Source: Patiriisocius marinus (GTDB taxonomy: Bacteria; Bacteroidota; Bacteroidia; Flavobacteriales; Flavobacteriaceae). From it: 64,000 nucleotides of DNA. Shown piece by piece: positions 17,960 to 26,985 of the stretch (positions are counted from its first letter, which is position 1; each line of letters opens with the position of its first letter). A model generated the notes under the pieces. The model worked only from the letters and a program-made list of their open reading frames with translations. It was not told the DNA's origin and did no database searches. Both the position numbers and the translations under genes were made by a program. The DNA is taken from the NCBI RefSeq assembly GCF_008974325.1, contig NZ_BKCG01000004.1, forward strand, positions 1 to 64,000, given 5' to 3'.

Positions 17960-20545
17960 ATGAATAAACAACAACTTGCTGCAAAAATTTGGGAAAGTGC
18001 CAACCAAATGCGATCTAAAATCGAGGCAAATGAATATAAAGATTACATACTGGGCTTTATATTTTATAAATACCTATCTGAAAAACAATTACAGTTTGCC
18101 CGTAAAAACGATTTTACTGAGGAAAATATAAAAGCACTAAGTGAGGACGATACAGAGACCGTTAAGTTCATCAAAAAGAGCATCGGCTATTTTCTATCTT
18201 ATGATAATCTATTTCATACTTGGATAGAAGAAGGTGCAGATTTTAGTGAGGACAACGTAATTACGGCACTATCAGCTTTTAATAGATCCATCAGTCCCAA
18301 ACATAAAAAACTGTTTGACGGTATTTTCAATACGCTAGAAACTGGTTTAAGTAAACTGGGCGATACCGCTGCAAAACGAACTAAAGCCATACGAGACTTG
18401 CTATATCTTATCAAGGATATCCCTATGGATGGTAAGCAAGATTATGATGTGCTCGGTTTTATCTATGAGTATTTGATTGAAAAATTTGCAGCTAATGCAG
18501 GTAAAAAGGCAGGAGAATTTTACACACCTCACGAGGTTTCTGTACTGATGTCTGAGATTGTTTCAGACCATCTTAAAGACCGTAAAGAAATACAGATTTA
18601 TGATTCTTGTAGTGGTTCTGGATCTTTGCTTATCAACATAGGTAGCAGTATCGCAAAGTATATGGATGATAAGGACAATATCAAATATTTTGCCCAAGAA
18701 CTTAAAAAGAATACGTATAACCTTACCAGAATGAACCTGGTAATGCGTGGCTTAAAGCCTGACAATATTGAGACACGCAATGGTGATACTTTAGAAGACG
18801 ACTGGCCCTATTTTGATGAAAACGATCCAGTACATAGTTACAACACACTTTATGTAGATGCGGTAGTTTCTAATCCACCCTATTCTCAAAAATGGTCATC
18901 GGCAAATAAAGAGTCAGATCCTCGTTACTCGCGTTTTGGGCTAGCACCTAAAACCAAAGCAGATTTTGCATTTTTATTACACGATTTATACCATTTAAAG
19001 CCAGATGGTATTATGAATATCGTACTACCTCACGGTGTATTATTCCGTGGTGGTGAAGAAGGCAACATACGTAAACACCTTATTGAAGAAAACCACATAG
19101 ATGCTATTATCGGTCTACCAGCTGGTGTGTTCTTTGGTACTGGTATTCCCACCATCATAATTGTATTAAGGCAAAAACGAACCAACACAGATGTACTTAT
19201 CGTAGATGCTTCAAAAGGATTTATAAAAGAAGGTAAAAACAATAAACTACGTGCCAGCGATATAAGGCGTATTGCAGATGTGGTACGTGACCGTAAGGAC
19301 ACACCTAAATTTTCTAAAAAAGTAACGCGAGACACCATACGATTAAACGACTATAACCTAAACATACCACGTTATGTAGATTCATCGCCAGCAGCAGAAA
19401 ATTGGGATATCTACGCTTCAATGTTTGGCGGTGTTCCTGTAAAAGAAATTGATGCTTTGCAAGAGTATTGGGATGCATTACCAGATTTGCGCACCTCACT
19501 TTTTGAAAAAACCACAGCTATAAATGCGCAATTAAAAGTAAACGACATTAAAGAAGGTCTCTATGCGCATTCTAGTGTTTCCGCTTTCGCGAAAGCGTAC
19601 CAAGAAGCATTTCACAGCTTTGAGTCTTACTTAAATGATAGATTACTAAGCGATCCCACACAAATAGGTATCTCTAAAGAGCAAGTCATTTTAAGCAACG
19701 ACATCTTTACCAGATTGGACGCTATTGCTTTAATAGATGAATATGAAGCCTACCAATTGCTGGATGATAAATGGCAAACCATAAAAGTAGATCTCGAGAT
19801 CATACAAACCGAAGGAATCGAAGCCACGCGCATAGTCGATGCTAATATGGTTATTAAGAAAAAGAACGGTAAAGATACTGAGGTACAAGACGGTTGGAAA
19901 GGGCGCATTATGCCTTTTGAGTTAGTACAACAACTATATCTAAGTGAAGCATTAGTGGCATTGCAAGAGAAGGAAAACAGACTGGTGCAAATCGCTGCAA
20001 GTATAGAAGGCATATTTGAAGACCTTACTGAAGACGACAAAGAAGAAGAAACCGTAAACGAGGCAAAAATAGGCTTTACAAATGCAGCCGTAATTCGCGA
20101 GGCAAAACAACTGCGTGCTGCCCTTAAAAAAAATAGTAAGCTGATGTTAGAGCCTTATGAAAAAACAATTATTAAAGTAGACGGTTTACTTACCGAAGAA
20201 AAGAAATTAAAGAAAGAAGTAAAAACTGATGCTTTAGCACTGCACCTAAAAACCAAGGACACTATTGAAGCGGTAACAGATTCTCAAATTACCGAGCTAC
20301 TCCAACACAAGTGGATTAAACCAATTGTAAAATCACTACACAATTTACCAGATAATACAATAGATACGCTTTCGCGAAAGCTACAACACCTTGCCGATAA
20401 GTATGCTACGACATACTCTGAGGTCGCCAAAGACATTAAACAAGCCGAAAATAGTCTTGCCGATTTACTGGAAGACTTGACAGGAAACGAGCACGATATG
20501 AAGGCAATGAATGAGTTCAAAAACTTACTTAAAACCGAAAATTAA
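17960..20545 (+). CDS. hsdM: Type I restriction-modification methylase subunit HsdM
   Basis: The protein has 861 residues. It begins with an HsdM N-terminal helical domain (AAKIWESANQMR), then the N6-adenine methylase fold: AGEFYTPHEVS, the SAM site SCSGSGSLL near 215 and the catalytic NPPY near 305. The C-terminal 350 residues are long charged helices (TEEKKLKKEVKT), which makes it longer than the usual 500-550 residue HsdM. The extension probably contacts HsdS or the translocating subunit. With HsdS it methylates adenine in a bipartite site. It contains two palindromes (19582 and 20368). Confidence 0.95.
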   Translation: MNKQQLAAKIWESANQMRSKIEANEYKDYILGFIFYKYLSEKQLQFARKNDFTEENIKALSEDDTETVKFIKKSIGYFLSYDNLFHTWIEEGADFSEDNVITALSAFNRSISPKHKKLFDGIFNTLETGLSKLGDTAAKRTKAIRDLLYLIKDIPMDGKQDYDVLGFIYEYLIEKFAANAGKKAGEFYTPHEVSVLMSEIVSDHLKDRKEIQIYDSCSGSGSLLINIGSSIAKYMDDKDNIKYFAQELKKNTYNLTRMNLVMRGLKPDNIETRNGDTLEDDWPYFDENDPVHSYNTLYVDAVVSNPPYSQKWSSANKESDPRYSRFGLAPKTKADFAFLLHDLYHLKPDGIMNIVLPHGVLFRGGEEGNIRKHLIEENHIDAIIGLPAGVFFGTGIPTIIIVLRQKRTNTDVLIVDASKGFIKEGKNNKLRASDIRRIADVVRDRKDTPKFSKKVTRDTIRLNDYNLNIPRYVDSSPAAENWDIYASMFGGVPVKEIDALQEYWDALPDLRTSLFEKTTAINAQLKVNDIKEGLYAHSSVSAFAKAYQEAFHSFESYLNDRLLSDPTQIGISKEQVILSNDIFTRLDAIALIDEYEAYQLLDDKWQTIKVDLEIIQTEGIEATRIVDANMVIKKKNGKDTEVQDGWKGRIMPFELVQQLYLSEALVALQEKENRLVQIAASIEGIFEDLTEDDKEEETVNEAKIGFTNAAVIREAKQLRAALKKNSKLMLEPYEKTIIKVDGLLTEEKKLKKEVKTDALALHLKTKDTIEAVTDSQITELLQHKWIKPIVKSLHNLPDNTIDTLSRKLQHLADKYATTYSEVAKDIKQAENSLADLLEDLTGNEHDMKAMNEFKNLLKTEN
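19582..19597. repeat. Element palindrome, 16-bp copy
   Basis: CGCTTTCGCGAAAGCG inside hsdM, encoding SAFAKAY. Confidence 0.9.
20368..20381. repeat. Element palindrome GCTTTCGCGAAAGC
   Basis: A perfect 14-bp copy inside hsdM, encoding TLSRKL, in a different frame from the copy at 19582. Confidence 0.9.
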
Positions 20546-20546
20546 G

Positions 20547-21725
20547 ATGGAAGAAATTAAAAATGTTCCTGAAATTCGGTTTAATGGGTTTAACAGTGAG
20601 TGGGAAAGAAAATCACTTTCAATGTTAGCCAATTTAGGTTCAAGTAAGCGAGTGCATCGAGAGGATTATGTGCCAAAAGGAATACCTTTTTTTAGAGGCA
20701 CTGAAATTTCGAAGCTTGGAGAAAATACGATTAACGAAGATTTACTTTACATTTCTAATAATTTATTTCAAAAATTAAAAAATGAATATGGTGTTCCACA
20801 AAAGGGTGACATTTTAATAACAGCTGTGGGAACAATTGGCAACGCTTATTTAATTGAAAAAGACTTTGACTTTTATTTTAAGGATGGAAATTTAATTTGG
20901 ATAAGTAATATTGAAATCAACAATAAATATTTATCTACTTTTTTGAAAAATGGGATTGGCAAAAAGAGGGTTTTAGAAAGTGCCATTGGCTCTAATCAAA
21001 AGGCACTGACGATGGACAAGTTGGGTTTAATTACGATTGATTTCCCAGAGCTAAAAGAGCAAAAAGCAATAGGAACATTTTTCCAAAACCTTGACAATTC
21101 CATAAAAAACCACAACACCCAACTCAAAAAACTAACCAACCTTAAAAAAGCAATGCTCATTAAAATGTTTCCGCAGGATGGTGTAAATGTGCCAGAGATA
21201 CGTTTTAAAGGTTTTGATGGGGAATGGGAGGAAAAATCATTTTCCAATATTATTAATCTGAATAGTGGTCGAGATTATAAGCATTTAGAAAAAGGTGGGA
21301 TTCCTGTTTATGGTACTGGTGGTTATATGTTAAGCGTAAATGAAGCTTTATCATATGATGAAAATGCAATAGGAATAGGTCGAAAAGGAACGATTGATAA
21401 GCCATATATTTTAAAAGCACCTTTTTGGACTGTTGATACTCTATTTTATGCTATTCCTATTGGCAACAATGATTTAGATTTTATTAACTGCCTCTTTCAA
21501 AAAACAAATTGGAAACAAAAGGATGAATCTACTGGTGTACCGAGTTTATCAAAAGTCACAATTAATAATACTTGCGTTTCTATACCAAAAGAGAATGAAC
21601 AAAAAGAGATAGGTAGTTATTTCAGAACCCTTGATAGTTTAATGGAAAACCATAAAGAACAACTCAAAAAACTCAACCAAATCAAAAAAGCCTGCTTGAG
21701 TAAGCTTTTTATATCACAAGACTAA
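20547..21725 (+). CDS. hsdS: Type I restriction specificity subunit HsdS
   Basis: The protein has 392 residues from the ATG at 20547, one base after the hsdM stop. It has two target-recognition domains, each opened by the same motif: NVPEIRFNGFNSEWE near residue 5 and NVPEIRFKGFDGEWE near 215. Each ends in a conserved helix (LKKLTNLKKAMLIKMF and LKKLNQIKKACLSKLF). This internal symmetry is the normal HsdS layout. The two recognition domains differ in sequence, so the site should be bipartite and asymmetric. The gene looks intact and I saw no partner gene for recombinational shuffling. Confidence 0.95.
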   Translation: MEEIKNVPEIRFNGFNSEWERKSLSMLANLGSSKRVHREDYVPKGIPFFRGTEISKLGENTINEDLLYISNNLFQKLKNEYGVPQKGDILITAVGTIGNAYLIEKDFDFYFKDGNLIWISNIEINNKYLSTFLKNGIGKKRVLESAIGSNQKALTMDKLGLITIDFPELKEQKAIGTFFQNLDNSIKNHNTQLKKLTNLKKAMLIKMFPQDGVNVPEIRFKGFDGEWEEKSFSNIINLNSGRDYKHLEKGGIPVYGTGGYMLSVNEALSYDENAIGIGRKGTIDKPYILKAPFWTVDTLFYAIPIGNNDLDFINCLFQKTNWKQKDESTGVPSLSKVTINNTCVSIPKENEQKEIGSYFRTLDSLMENHKEQLKKLNQIKKACLSKLFISQD

Positions 21726-21737
21726 TCCCGCCAGTAT

Positions 21738-24700
21738 ATGACAACAATATTTCATAAAGAAAGTGATTTTGAAGCCGCTTTAATTGAAGCGCTATCGCAT
21801 AAAGGTTGGGAAAGTGAGGTAATAAAAAACCCAACAGAAAAAGACTTACTAGACAACTGGGCAAGCATCCTTTTTGAGAATAACCGCGATATCGATAGGT
21901 TGAACGACCACCCATTAACCAGTGGTGAGATGCAACAAATACTGGAGCAAATTAATGAGCTGCGCACACCATTGCGATTAAATGGCTTTATAAATGGTAA
22001 AACGGTAACCATCACACGAGATAATCAAAAGGACACCTTGCATTTTGGCAAAGAAGTAAGTTTAAAAATTTATGACCGTCACGAGATAGCAGCAGGACAA
22101 AGCAGGTATCAAATCGTACAACAACCCAGATTTGACAAAAAGAAAGCCATTTTAGGCGACCATCGTGGCGATGTAATGTTGCTTATAAACGGTATGCCAC
22201 TTATACATATAGAGCTTAAACGCAGTAATGTACCAGTAAGTCAAGCCTATAATCAAATAGAAAAATATGCTAAGGCTGGTAAGTTTTCTGGACTGTTTGC
22301 ACTGGTGCAAGTATTTGTAGCTATGGAGCCTGCGCAAACCAAATACTTTGCAAATCCTGGTCCAGACGGCAAATTTAATAAAGACTTTTATTTCACTTGG
22401 GCAGACTTTAATAACGAGCCTATAAATAATTGGAGTGATATCGCAACCTCTTTACTCTCTATACCAATGGCGCATCAACTTATCGGTTTTTATACCGTAC
22501 CAGATAGTAGTGATGGCGTACTTAAAGTAATGCGTAGTTATCAGTATTATGCTGCAAATGCCATTAGCGATAAAGTAGCTAAAACCGATTGGAAAAGTAA
22601 ACAAGCACTTGGTGGTTATGTGTGGCACACTACAGGTTCTGGTAAAACAATGACCAGTTTTAAGAGCGCGCAACTTATAGCCAGCTCTAAAGATGCAGAT
22701 AAGGTTATTTTCTTAATGGATCGTATTGAATTAGGTACGCAATCCTTAAAAGAATACCGCGCCTTTTCTGATGATGATGAAGACGTGCAAGCTACTGAAA
22801 ATACAGGTGTATTGATTACCAAACTAAAAAGTGGAGATCCTGCCAATACACTTATCGTGACCTCTATCCAAAAGATGAGCCTCATCAACGAAGAAGAAGG
22901 CGCAAACGGAGCAGACATTAAAATAATGAACAGCAAGCGTATTGTTTTTATTATAGATGAAGCGCATCGTAGCACTTTTGGCGATATGTTGATTGTGATT
23001 AAGGAAACATTTCCTTGGGCAATTTTCTTTGGTTTTACAGGCACACCTATTGAAAAAGAGAACCAAAAGAAAATGAATACCACGAGTACCGTTTTTGGTA
23101 ACGAGTTGCACCGCTACACGATTAGAGATGGTATCAGTGATAAAAACGTTTTAGGCTTTGATCCCTATAAAGTCTTAACCTATAAAGACAAAGATTTACG
23201 CACTGCTGTAGCGTTAGAAAAAGCAAAAGCACAAACCGTAGAAGAAGCACTTGCAGATACTAAAAAGAAGAAAATCTTCCTAAAGTATATGAATGATGTG
23301 GAGATGGCAGGCGCATATACAACTGCTGGAACTTATGAAACTGGTATTGAAGATCACATTCCAGAGTCACAATACGATAGATCACAGCACTATAATTTAG
23401 TGATAGAAGATATTTTGGACAACTGGTTGGTTTTGAGCCAGAATAGTAAATTTCACGCCATATTTGCCACCAGTAGTATCCCAATGGCAATAACCTATTA
23501 TCGTGCGTTAAAAGCGGCTGCGCCACATTTAAAAATAACAGCATTGTTTGATCCTTCTATAGATAATAATGGTGGATCTGAATATAAAGAAGAAGCGCTT
23601 GTTGAAATTATCGAAGACTACAACGAGCGTTATGGTCAGGACTTTAAATTGCCCACCTTTGGTAAAATGAAAAAGGACATTGCTTCGAGAATGTCTCATA
23701 AACAACCTTATCAACGTATAGAAACAGCGCCCGAAAAACAATTGGACATAATGATTGTGGTAGATCAAATGCTAACAGGTTTTGATAGTAAATGGGTAAA
23801 CACCTTGTATATGGATAAGCGTATGCAGTATGAAAATATCATACAAGCCTTCTCACGCACAAACCGACTTTTTGGACCAGATAAGCCACACGGTACCATC
23901 CGTTATTACCGCAGACCGCATACGATGCATCGTAATATAAATTCGGCAATTAAATTGTATTCTGGAGATAAGGCAATCGGGCTATTTGTGCAGCACTTAG
24001 ATTTTAATCTTAGTGTAATGAATGCTACCTATTATGAAATAGAAGAGCTGTTTGAAAGCGCAGGTGTTTCCAACTTTGAAAAGCTACCAGATGATTTATC
24101 GGAACGTGGTCGTTTTGCTAAGCTATTTAATGAGTTCAATACTTTTATGGAAGCTGCAAGAGTACAAGGCTTTACTTGGAATACATTAGAATATATTTTT
24201 GGGAAAGGCAAAGATAGGAAAGTGATTCAACTTGCACTAGACGAAGATACCTACCTGATTCTTGTACTACGTTACAAGGAACTTTTAGGCATAGGTGGCG
24301 GTGGTGATTTTAGTTCACCTTATGAAATCAATGGACATCTTACAGAAATAGACACAGGTAAGATTGATGCAGATTATATGAACTCACGTTTTGAGAAGTA
24401 CCTTAAAAAACTGCAAAGCAAGGATGTAAGTAAAGAAGAGCTGCAGCAAACTTTGAACGAGTTGCACAAATCCTTTGCCAGCTTAACACAGGAGCAGCAG
24501 AAGTACGCTAACTTGTTTTTGCACGATGTACAACGCGGTAATGCACAATTAGAAGCAGGCAAAACACTTAAAGATTACATAACTATCTACCAGTATAACG
24601 CAAAGAACGATCAGATTAGAAAAGTCGCTACCGTTTTAGGATTAGACGAAGCGCGCTTACGCGAAATGATGGACTCTGGTCGTACAGAGAAGAATATAGA

Positions 24701-24863
24701 TGAGTACGGACGTTTTTCAGATTTAAAAGACACCGTTGATAAAAATAAAGCAAAAGTTTACTTTGAAGAGACTGAAGGTACAGCTATACCAGCGTTTAAG
24801 GTAAATGTTAAAGTAGATAAACTGCTACAAAGATTTATTCTGGAAGGTGGGTTTGAAATTTAG
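21738..24863 (+). CDS. hsdR: Type I restriction endonuclease and translocase subunit HsdR
   Basis: The protein has 1,041 residues, the normal length. The N-terminal nuclease domain has the ExK signature in HIELKRS near residue 158. The two RecA-like motor domains follow: Walker A HTTGSGKTMTS near 298, DEAH box IIDEAHRS near 405, motif III FGFTGTP, and motif VI QAFSRTNRLFG. The C-terminal part is the helical domain that docks to HsdM. It starts 12 bp after hsdS. All key residues are present, so the restriction system should be active. Confidence 0.96.
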   Translation: MTTIFHKESDFEAALIEALSHKGWESEVIKNPTEKDLLDNWASILFENNRDIDRLNDHPLTSGEMQQILEQINELRTPLRLNGFINGKTVTITRDNQKDTLHFGKEVSLKIYDRHEIAAGQSRYQIVQQPRFDKKKAILGDHRGDVMLLINGMPLIHIELKRSNVPVSQAYNQIEKYAKAGKFSGLFALVQVFVAMEPAQTKYFANPGPDGKFNKDFYFTWADFNNEPINNWSDIATSLLSIPMAHQLIGFYTVPDSSDGVLKVMRSYQYYAANAISDKVAKTDWKSKQALGGYVWHTTGSGKTMTSFKSAQLIASSKDADKVIFLMDRIELGTQSLKEYRAFSDDDEDVQATENTGVLITKLKSGDPANTLIVTSIQKMSLINEEEGANGADIKIMNSKRIVFIIDEAHRSTFGDMLIVIKETFPWAIFFGFTGTPIEKENQKKMNTTSTVFGNELHRYTIRDGISDKNVLGFDPYKVLTYKDKDLRTAVALEKAKAQTVEEALADTKKKKIFLKYMNDVEMAGAYTTAGTYETGIEDHIPESQYDRSQHYNLVIEDILDNWLVLSQNSKFHAIFATSSIPMAITYYRALKAAAPHLKITALFDPSIDNNGGSEYKEEALVEIIEDYNERYGQDFKLPTFGKMKKDIASRMSHKQPYQRIETAPEKQLDIMIVVDQMLTGFDSKWVNTLYMDKRMQYENIIQAFSRTNRLFGPDKPHGTIRYYRRPHTMHRNINSAIKLYSGDKAIGLFVQHLDFNLSVMNATYYEIEELFESAGVSNFEKLPDDLSERGRFAKLFNEFNTFMEAARVQGFTWNTLEYIFGKGKDRKVIQLALDEDTYLILVLRYKELLGIGGGGDFSSPYEINGHLTEIDTGKIDADYMNSRFEKYLKKLQSKDVSKEELQQTLNELHKSFASLTQEQQKYANLFLHDVQRGNAQLEAGKTLKDYITIYQYNAKNDQIRKVATVLGLDEARLREMMDSGRTEKNIDEYGRFSDLKDTVDKNKAKVYFEETEGTAIPAFKVNVKVDKLLQRFILEGGFEI

Positions 24864-24907
24864 AGTAAATGCATAAAATGAGTTATAGTAAAATCAAGGA
24901 ATAGTTT

Positions 24908-25501
24908 ATGACAGCAGACGGTAAGATTGAAATTATGATTGCCTCATCAGTGTATGGTTATGAAGACCAGATAAACCAAATATGTGGCTTGTTTGAGCAA
25001 ATGGGCTATCAACCTATAAGTTCACATTATAAAACGATGTTGGTGGATCCAGGACTTTCAAATATGGAGAATTGTTTAAATGCAGTAGAAAGCTGCGATG
25101 CTTTCTTTGGTGTTTTGAGGCCGTTTTATGGTTCCGGAGTTATTGAGGAAACATCAATAACTCACGAAGAAATGAAACGCGCCATTGCACTTAAAAAACC
25201 GCATTGGTTTATTGCACATCGAGACATTAGAGTTGCGCGTACACTTTTAAAGCAGTATCGATTTAACGATGACAGGTCTAAAAATGAACAATTCACATAT
25301 TCAAGGACAAACATTTTAGATGATATTCGAGTTATTGATATGTATGAGGATACTATACAGAATGGTGTCCCTATCCCAGAACGTGTAGGTCACTGGACAG
25401 ATGAGTATTTTGATATAACTGATATTATTAAGGTGATACAAACTCAATTTGCTGACACTGATAGAATTTTACAAATCATTGAAAATATGAAAGCATTATG
25501 A
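24908..25501 (+). CDS. DUF4062-type protein
   Basis: The protein has 197 residues. It begins with an IMIASSVYGYEDQ strand and helix, followed by a Cys-Asp-containing segment (CDAFFGVLRPFYG) and a conserved THEEM. This layout resembles the DUF4062 family, a Rossmann-like domain related to TIR/nucleoside 2-deoxyribosyltransferase folds and often found in NTPase-linked immunity proteins. It begins 44 bp after hsdR, and its last four bases (ATGA) overlap the start of the AlbA-type gene, so it belongs to the same operon. Here it is a stand-alone domain. Whether it binds or cleaves nucleotides is unknown. Confidence 0.75.
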   Translation: MTADGKIEIMIASSVYGYEDQINQICGLFEQMGYQPISSHYKTMLVDPGLSNMENCLNAVESCDAFFGVLRPFYGSGVIEETSITHEEMKRAIALKKPHWFIAHRDIRVARTLLKQYRFNDDRSKNEQFTYSRTNILDDIRVIDMYEDTIQNGVPIPERVGHWTDEYFDITDIIKVIQTQFADTDRILQIIENMKAL

Positions 25502-26985
25502 GCAATGAAAACTTAAATTATATTGATGACTTGCTGAAAAAAGAGGAATCATCAACTTTAGAATTCAAAAAGTCTGCTACTAAGGAAGTAGTTGCCCAGG
25601 TCTTATGCTCTTTCTTAAACAAAGATGGAGGGCAGTTAGTCGTTGGTGTAGAAGACGACGGATACGTTGTAGGTTTTAAAGACGCGCACGTGATCTCAAA
25701 ACATATTCAGAAATATGTAGTATCCTCAATTGTTCCTGAGCCTGTAGTGTCCGTAGATATTCAAAATTTTAATGATGAGCAAATTGTAGTTTATACGGTA
25801 TGGAAAGGAACAAGTCAACCCTATATTTATGATGGTAGCGTGTTTATGCGCTTTGGTAATGAAACGAGAAAGTCTTCATCTCAAGAACTTGCCGATATTA
25901 TTCATAGTTCTTCTTTTGCTGTTCAAAGATGGGAAACAAAACCTGCCATAGAGGTACAAATCGAAGACATTGATTTATTTGAGATTAAAGATTGTATTGA
26001 AGATGTAAATAAGACAGGAAGAGAACATAATATTCCAGATGATCCTTTGCAGTTTTTGAGTAAGTATGGACTTTATAAAAATGGCGATTTCACTAATGCC
26101 GCAGTTATCCTATTTGGAAATAAGCCAGTTACCTTTTTTCCTCAAGTTAGAGTTCGATTAACCGTTTTTCAGAATACTAAAGAAGATGGAAATTTGCTTT
26201 ATGATAAAATATTTGATCATAATTTATTTAAGTCAATAAGAAATATAACCGATTTTTTTGATTTGGCTTTTGGAGTATCGAGTTCTTTTAGTAATTCTGA
26301 TTGGAAAAGATCTGATAAAATTAAATTTCCAAGATTAGCCATTAGAGAAGCACTTTTAAATGCATTTATACATCGCGATTATTCTTCATTTTCCAGTAGT
26401 ATAGCTATTAACATCTATCCTAATAGACTTGAAATTAATAGTTATGGAAGTTTACCTGAAGGTGTATCTGTAACATCACTTTCAGAAGATCATTTATCTA
26501 TACCGGTTAATCCAGACATAGCGCATATGTTCTTTTTAAGAAACTGGATAGAGAAAATAGGAATAGGAACAGTAAAGATGATAGCTAATTGTAAAGAACT
26601 TGGTTTTAAACCTCCTATTTGGGACGTTCAAGATAATACTGTTTCTGTAGTGTTTCCTGATGTAAGTATTCCTTTTAAAGTAAATGAGGGAATAAATGAG
26701 GGAATAAATGAGGGAATAACTTTACTACTTAATGAACCAGTAAATGAGGGAATAAATGAGGGATTAAGTGAGGGGTTAAAAGATTCTTTAATAGAGATAC
26801 TTAATGTAATAGATACTGAAGAAAGTATAAGAGCATCAAATATTACAGATATTTTAGATAAACCTTATAAAACTATAGAACGACATATCAAACTACTAAG
26901 AGATATAGATGCAATAGAATATAAAGGCTCTAAACGAACTGGAGGCTATCAAATCACAGAACATCTTAGAAACTTGATTAAATGA
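25498..26985 (+). CDS. AlbA/Schlafen-type transcriptional regulator-like ATPase (COG2865 type)
   Basis: The protein has 495 residues. The N-terminal AlbA_2 (Schlafen-like) domain carries STLEFKKSAT and LVVGVEDDGYVVGF. The middle contains FPRLAIREALLNAFIHRDYS and IYPNRLEINSYGSLPEG, which resemble the degenerate HATPase part of COG2865 proteins. A run of Asn-Glu-Gly-Ile repeats at about 395-425 leads to a C-terminal winged-helix domain. It is coupled on both sides by 4-bp ATGA overlaps, upstream with the DUF4062 gene and downstream with mcrB. Proteins of this type are frequent beside restriction systems. They may regulate them or act as RNA/DNA-binding sensors. Confidence 0.82.
   Translation: MSNENLNYIDDLLKKEESSTLEFKKSATKEVVAQVLCSFLNKDGGQLVVGVEDDGYVVGFKDAHVISKHIQKYVVSSIVPEPVVSVDIQNFNDEQIVVYTVWKGTSQPYIYDGSVFMRFGNETRKSSSQELADIIHSSSFAVQRWETKPAIEVQIEDIDLFEIKDCIEDVNKTGREHNIPDDPLQFLSKYGLYKNGDFTNAAVILFGNKPVTFFPQVRVRLTVFQNTKEDGNLLYDKIFDHNLFKSIRNITDFFDLAFGVSSSFSNSDWKRSDKIKFPRLAIREALLNAFIHRDYSSFSSSIAINIYPNRLEINSYGSLPEGVSVTSLSEDHLSIPVNPDIAHMFFLRNWIEKIGIGTVKMIANCKELGFKPPIWDVQDNTVSVVFPDVSIPFKVNEGINEGINEGITLLLNEPVNEGINEGLSEGLKDSLIEILNVIDTEESIRASNITDILDKPYKTIERHIKLLRDIDAIEYKGSKRTGGYQITEHLRNLIK
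26681..26777 (+). repeat. 12-bp tandem repeats encoding Asn-Glu-Gly-Ile
   Basis: Units of the form AAATGAGGGAAT occur three times in a row, then again after a short spacer, and end in degenerate copies. The period is a multiple of three, so copy-number change alters linker length without breaking the frame. Confidence 0.85.
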
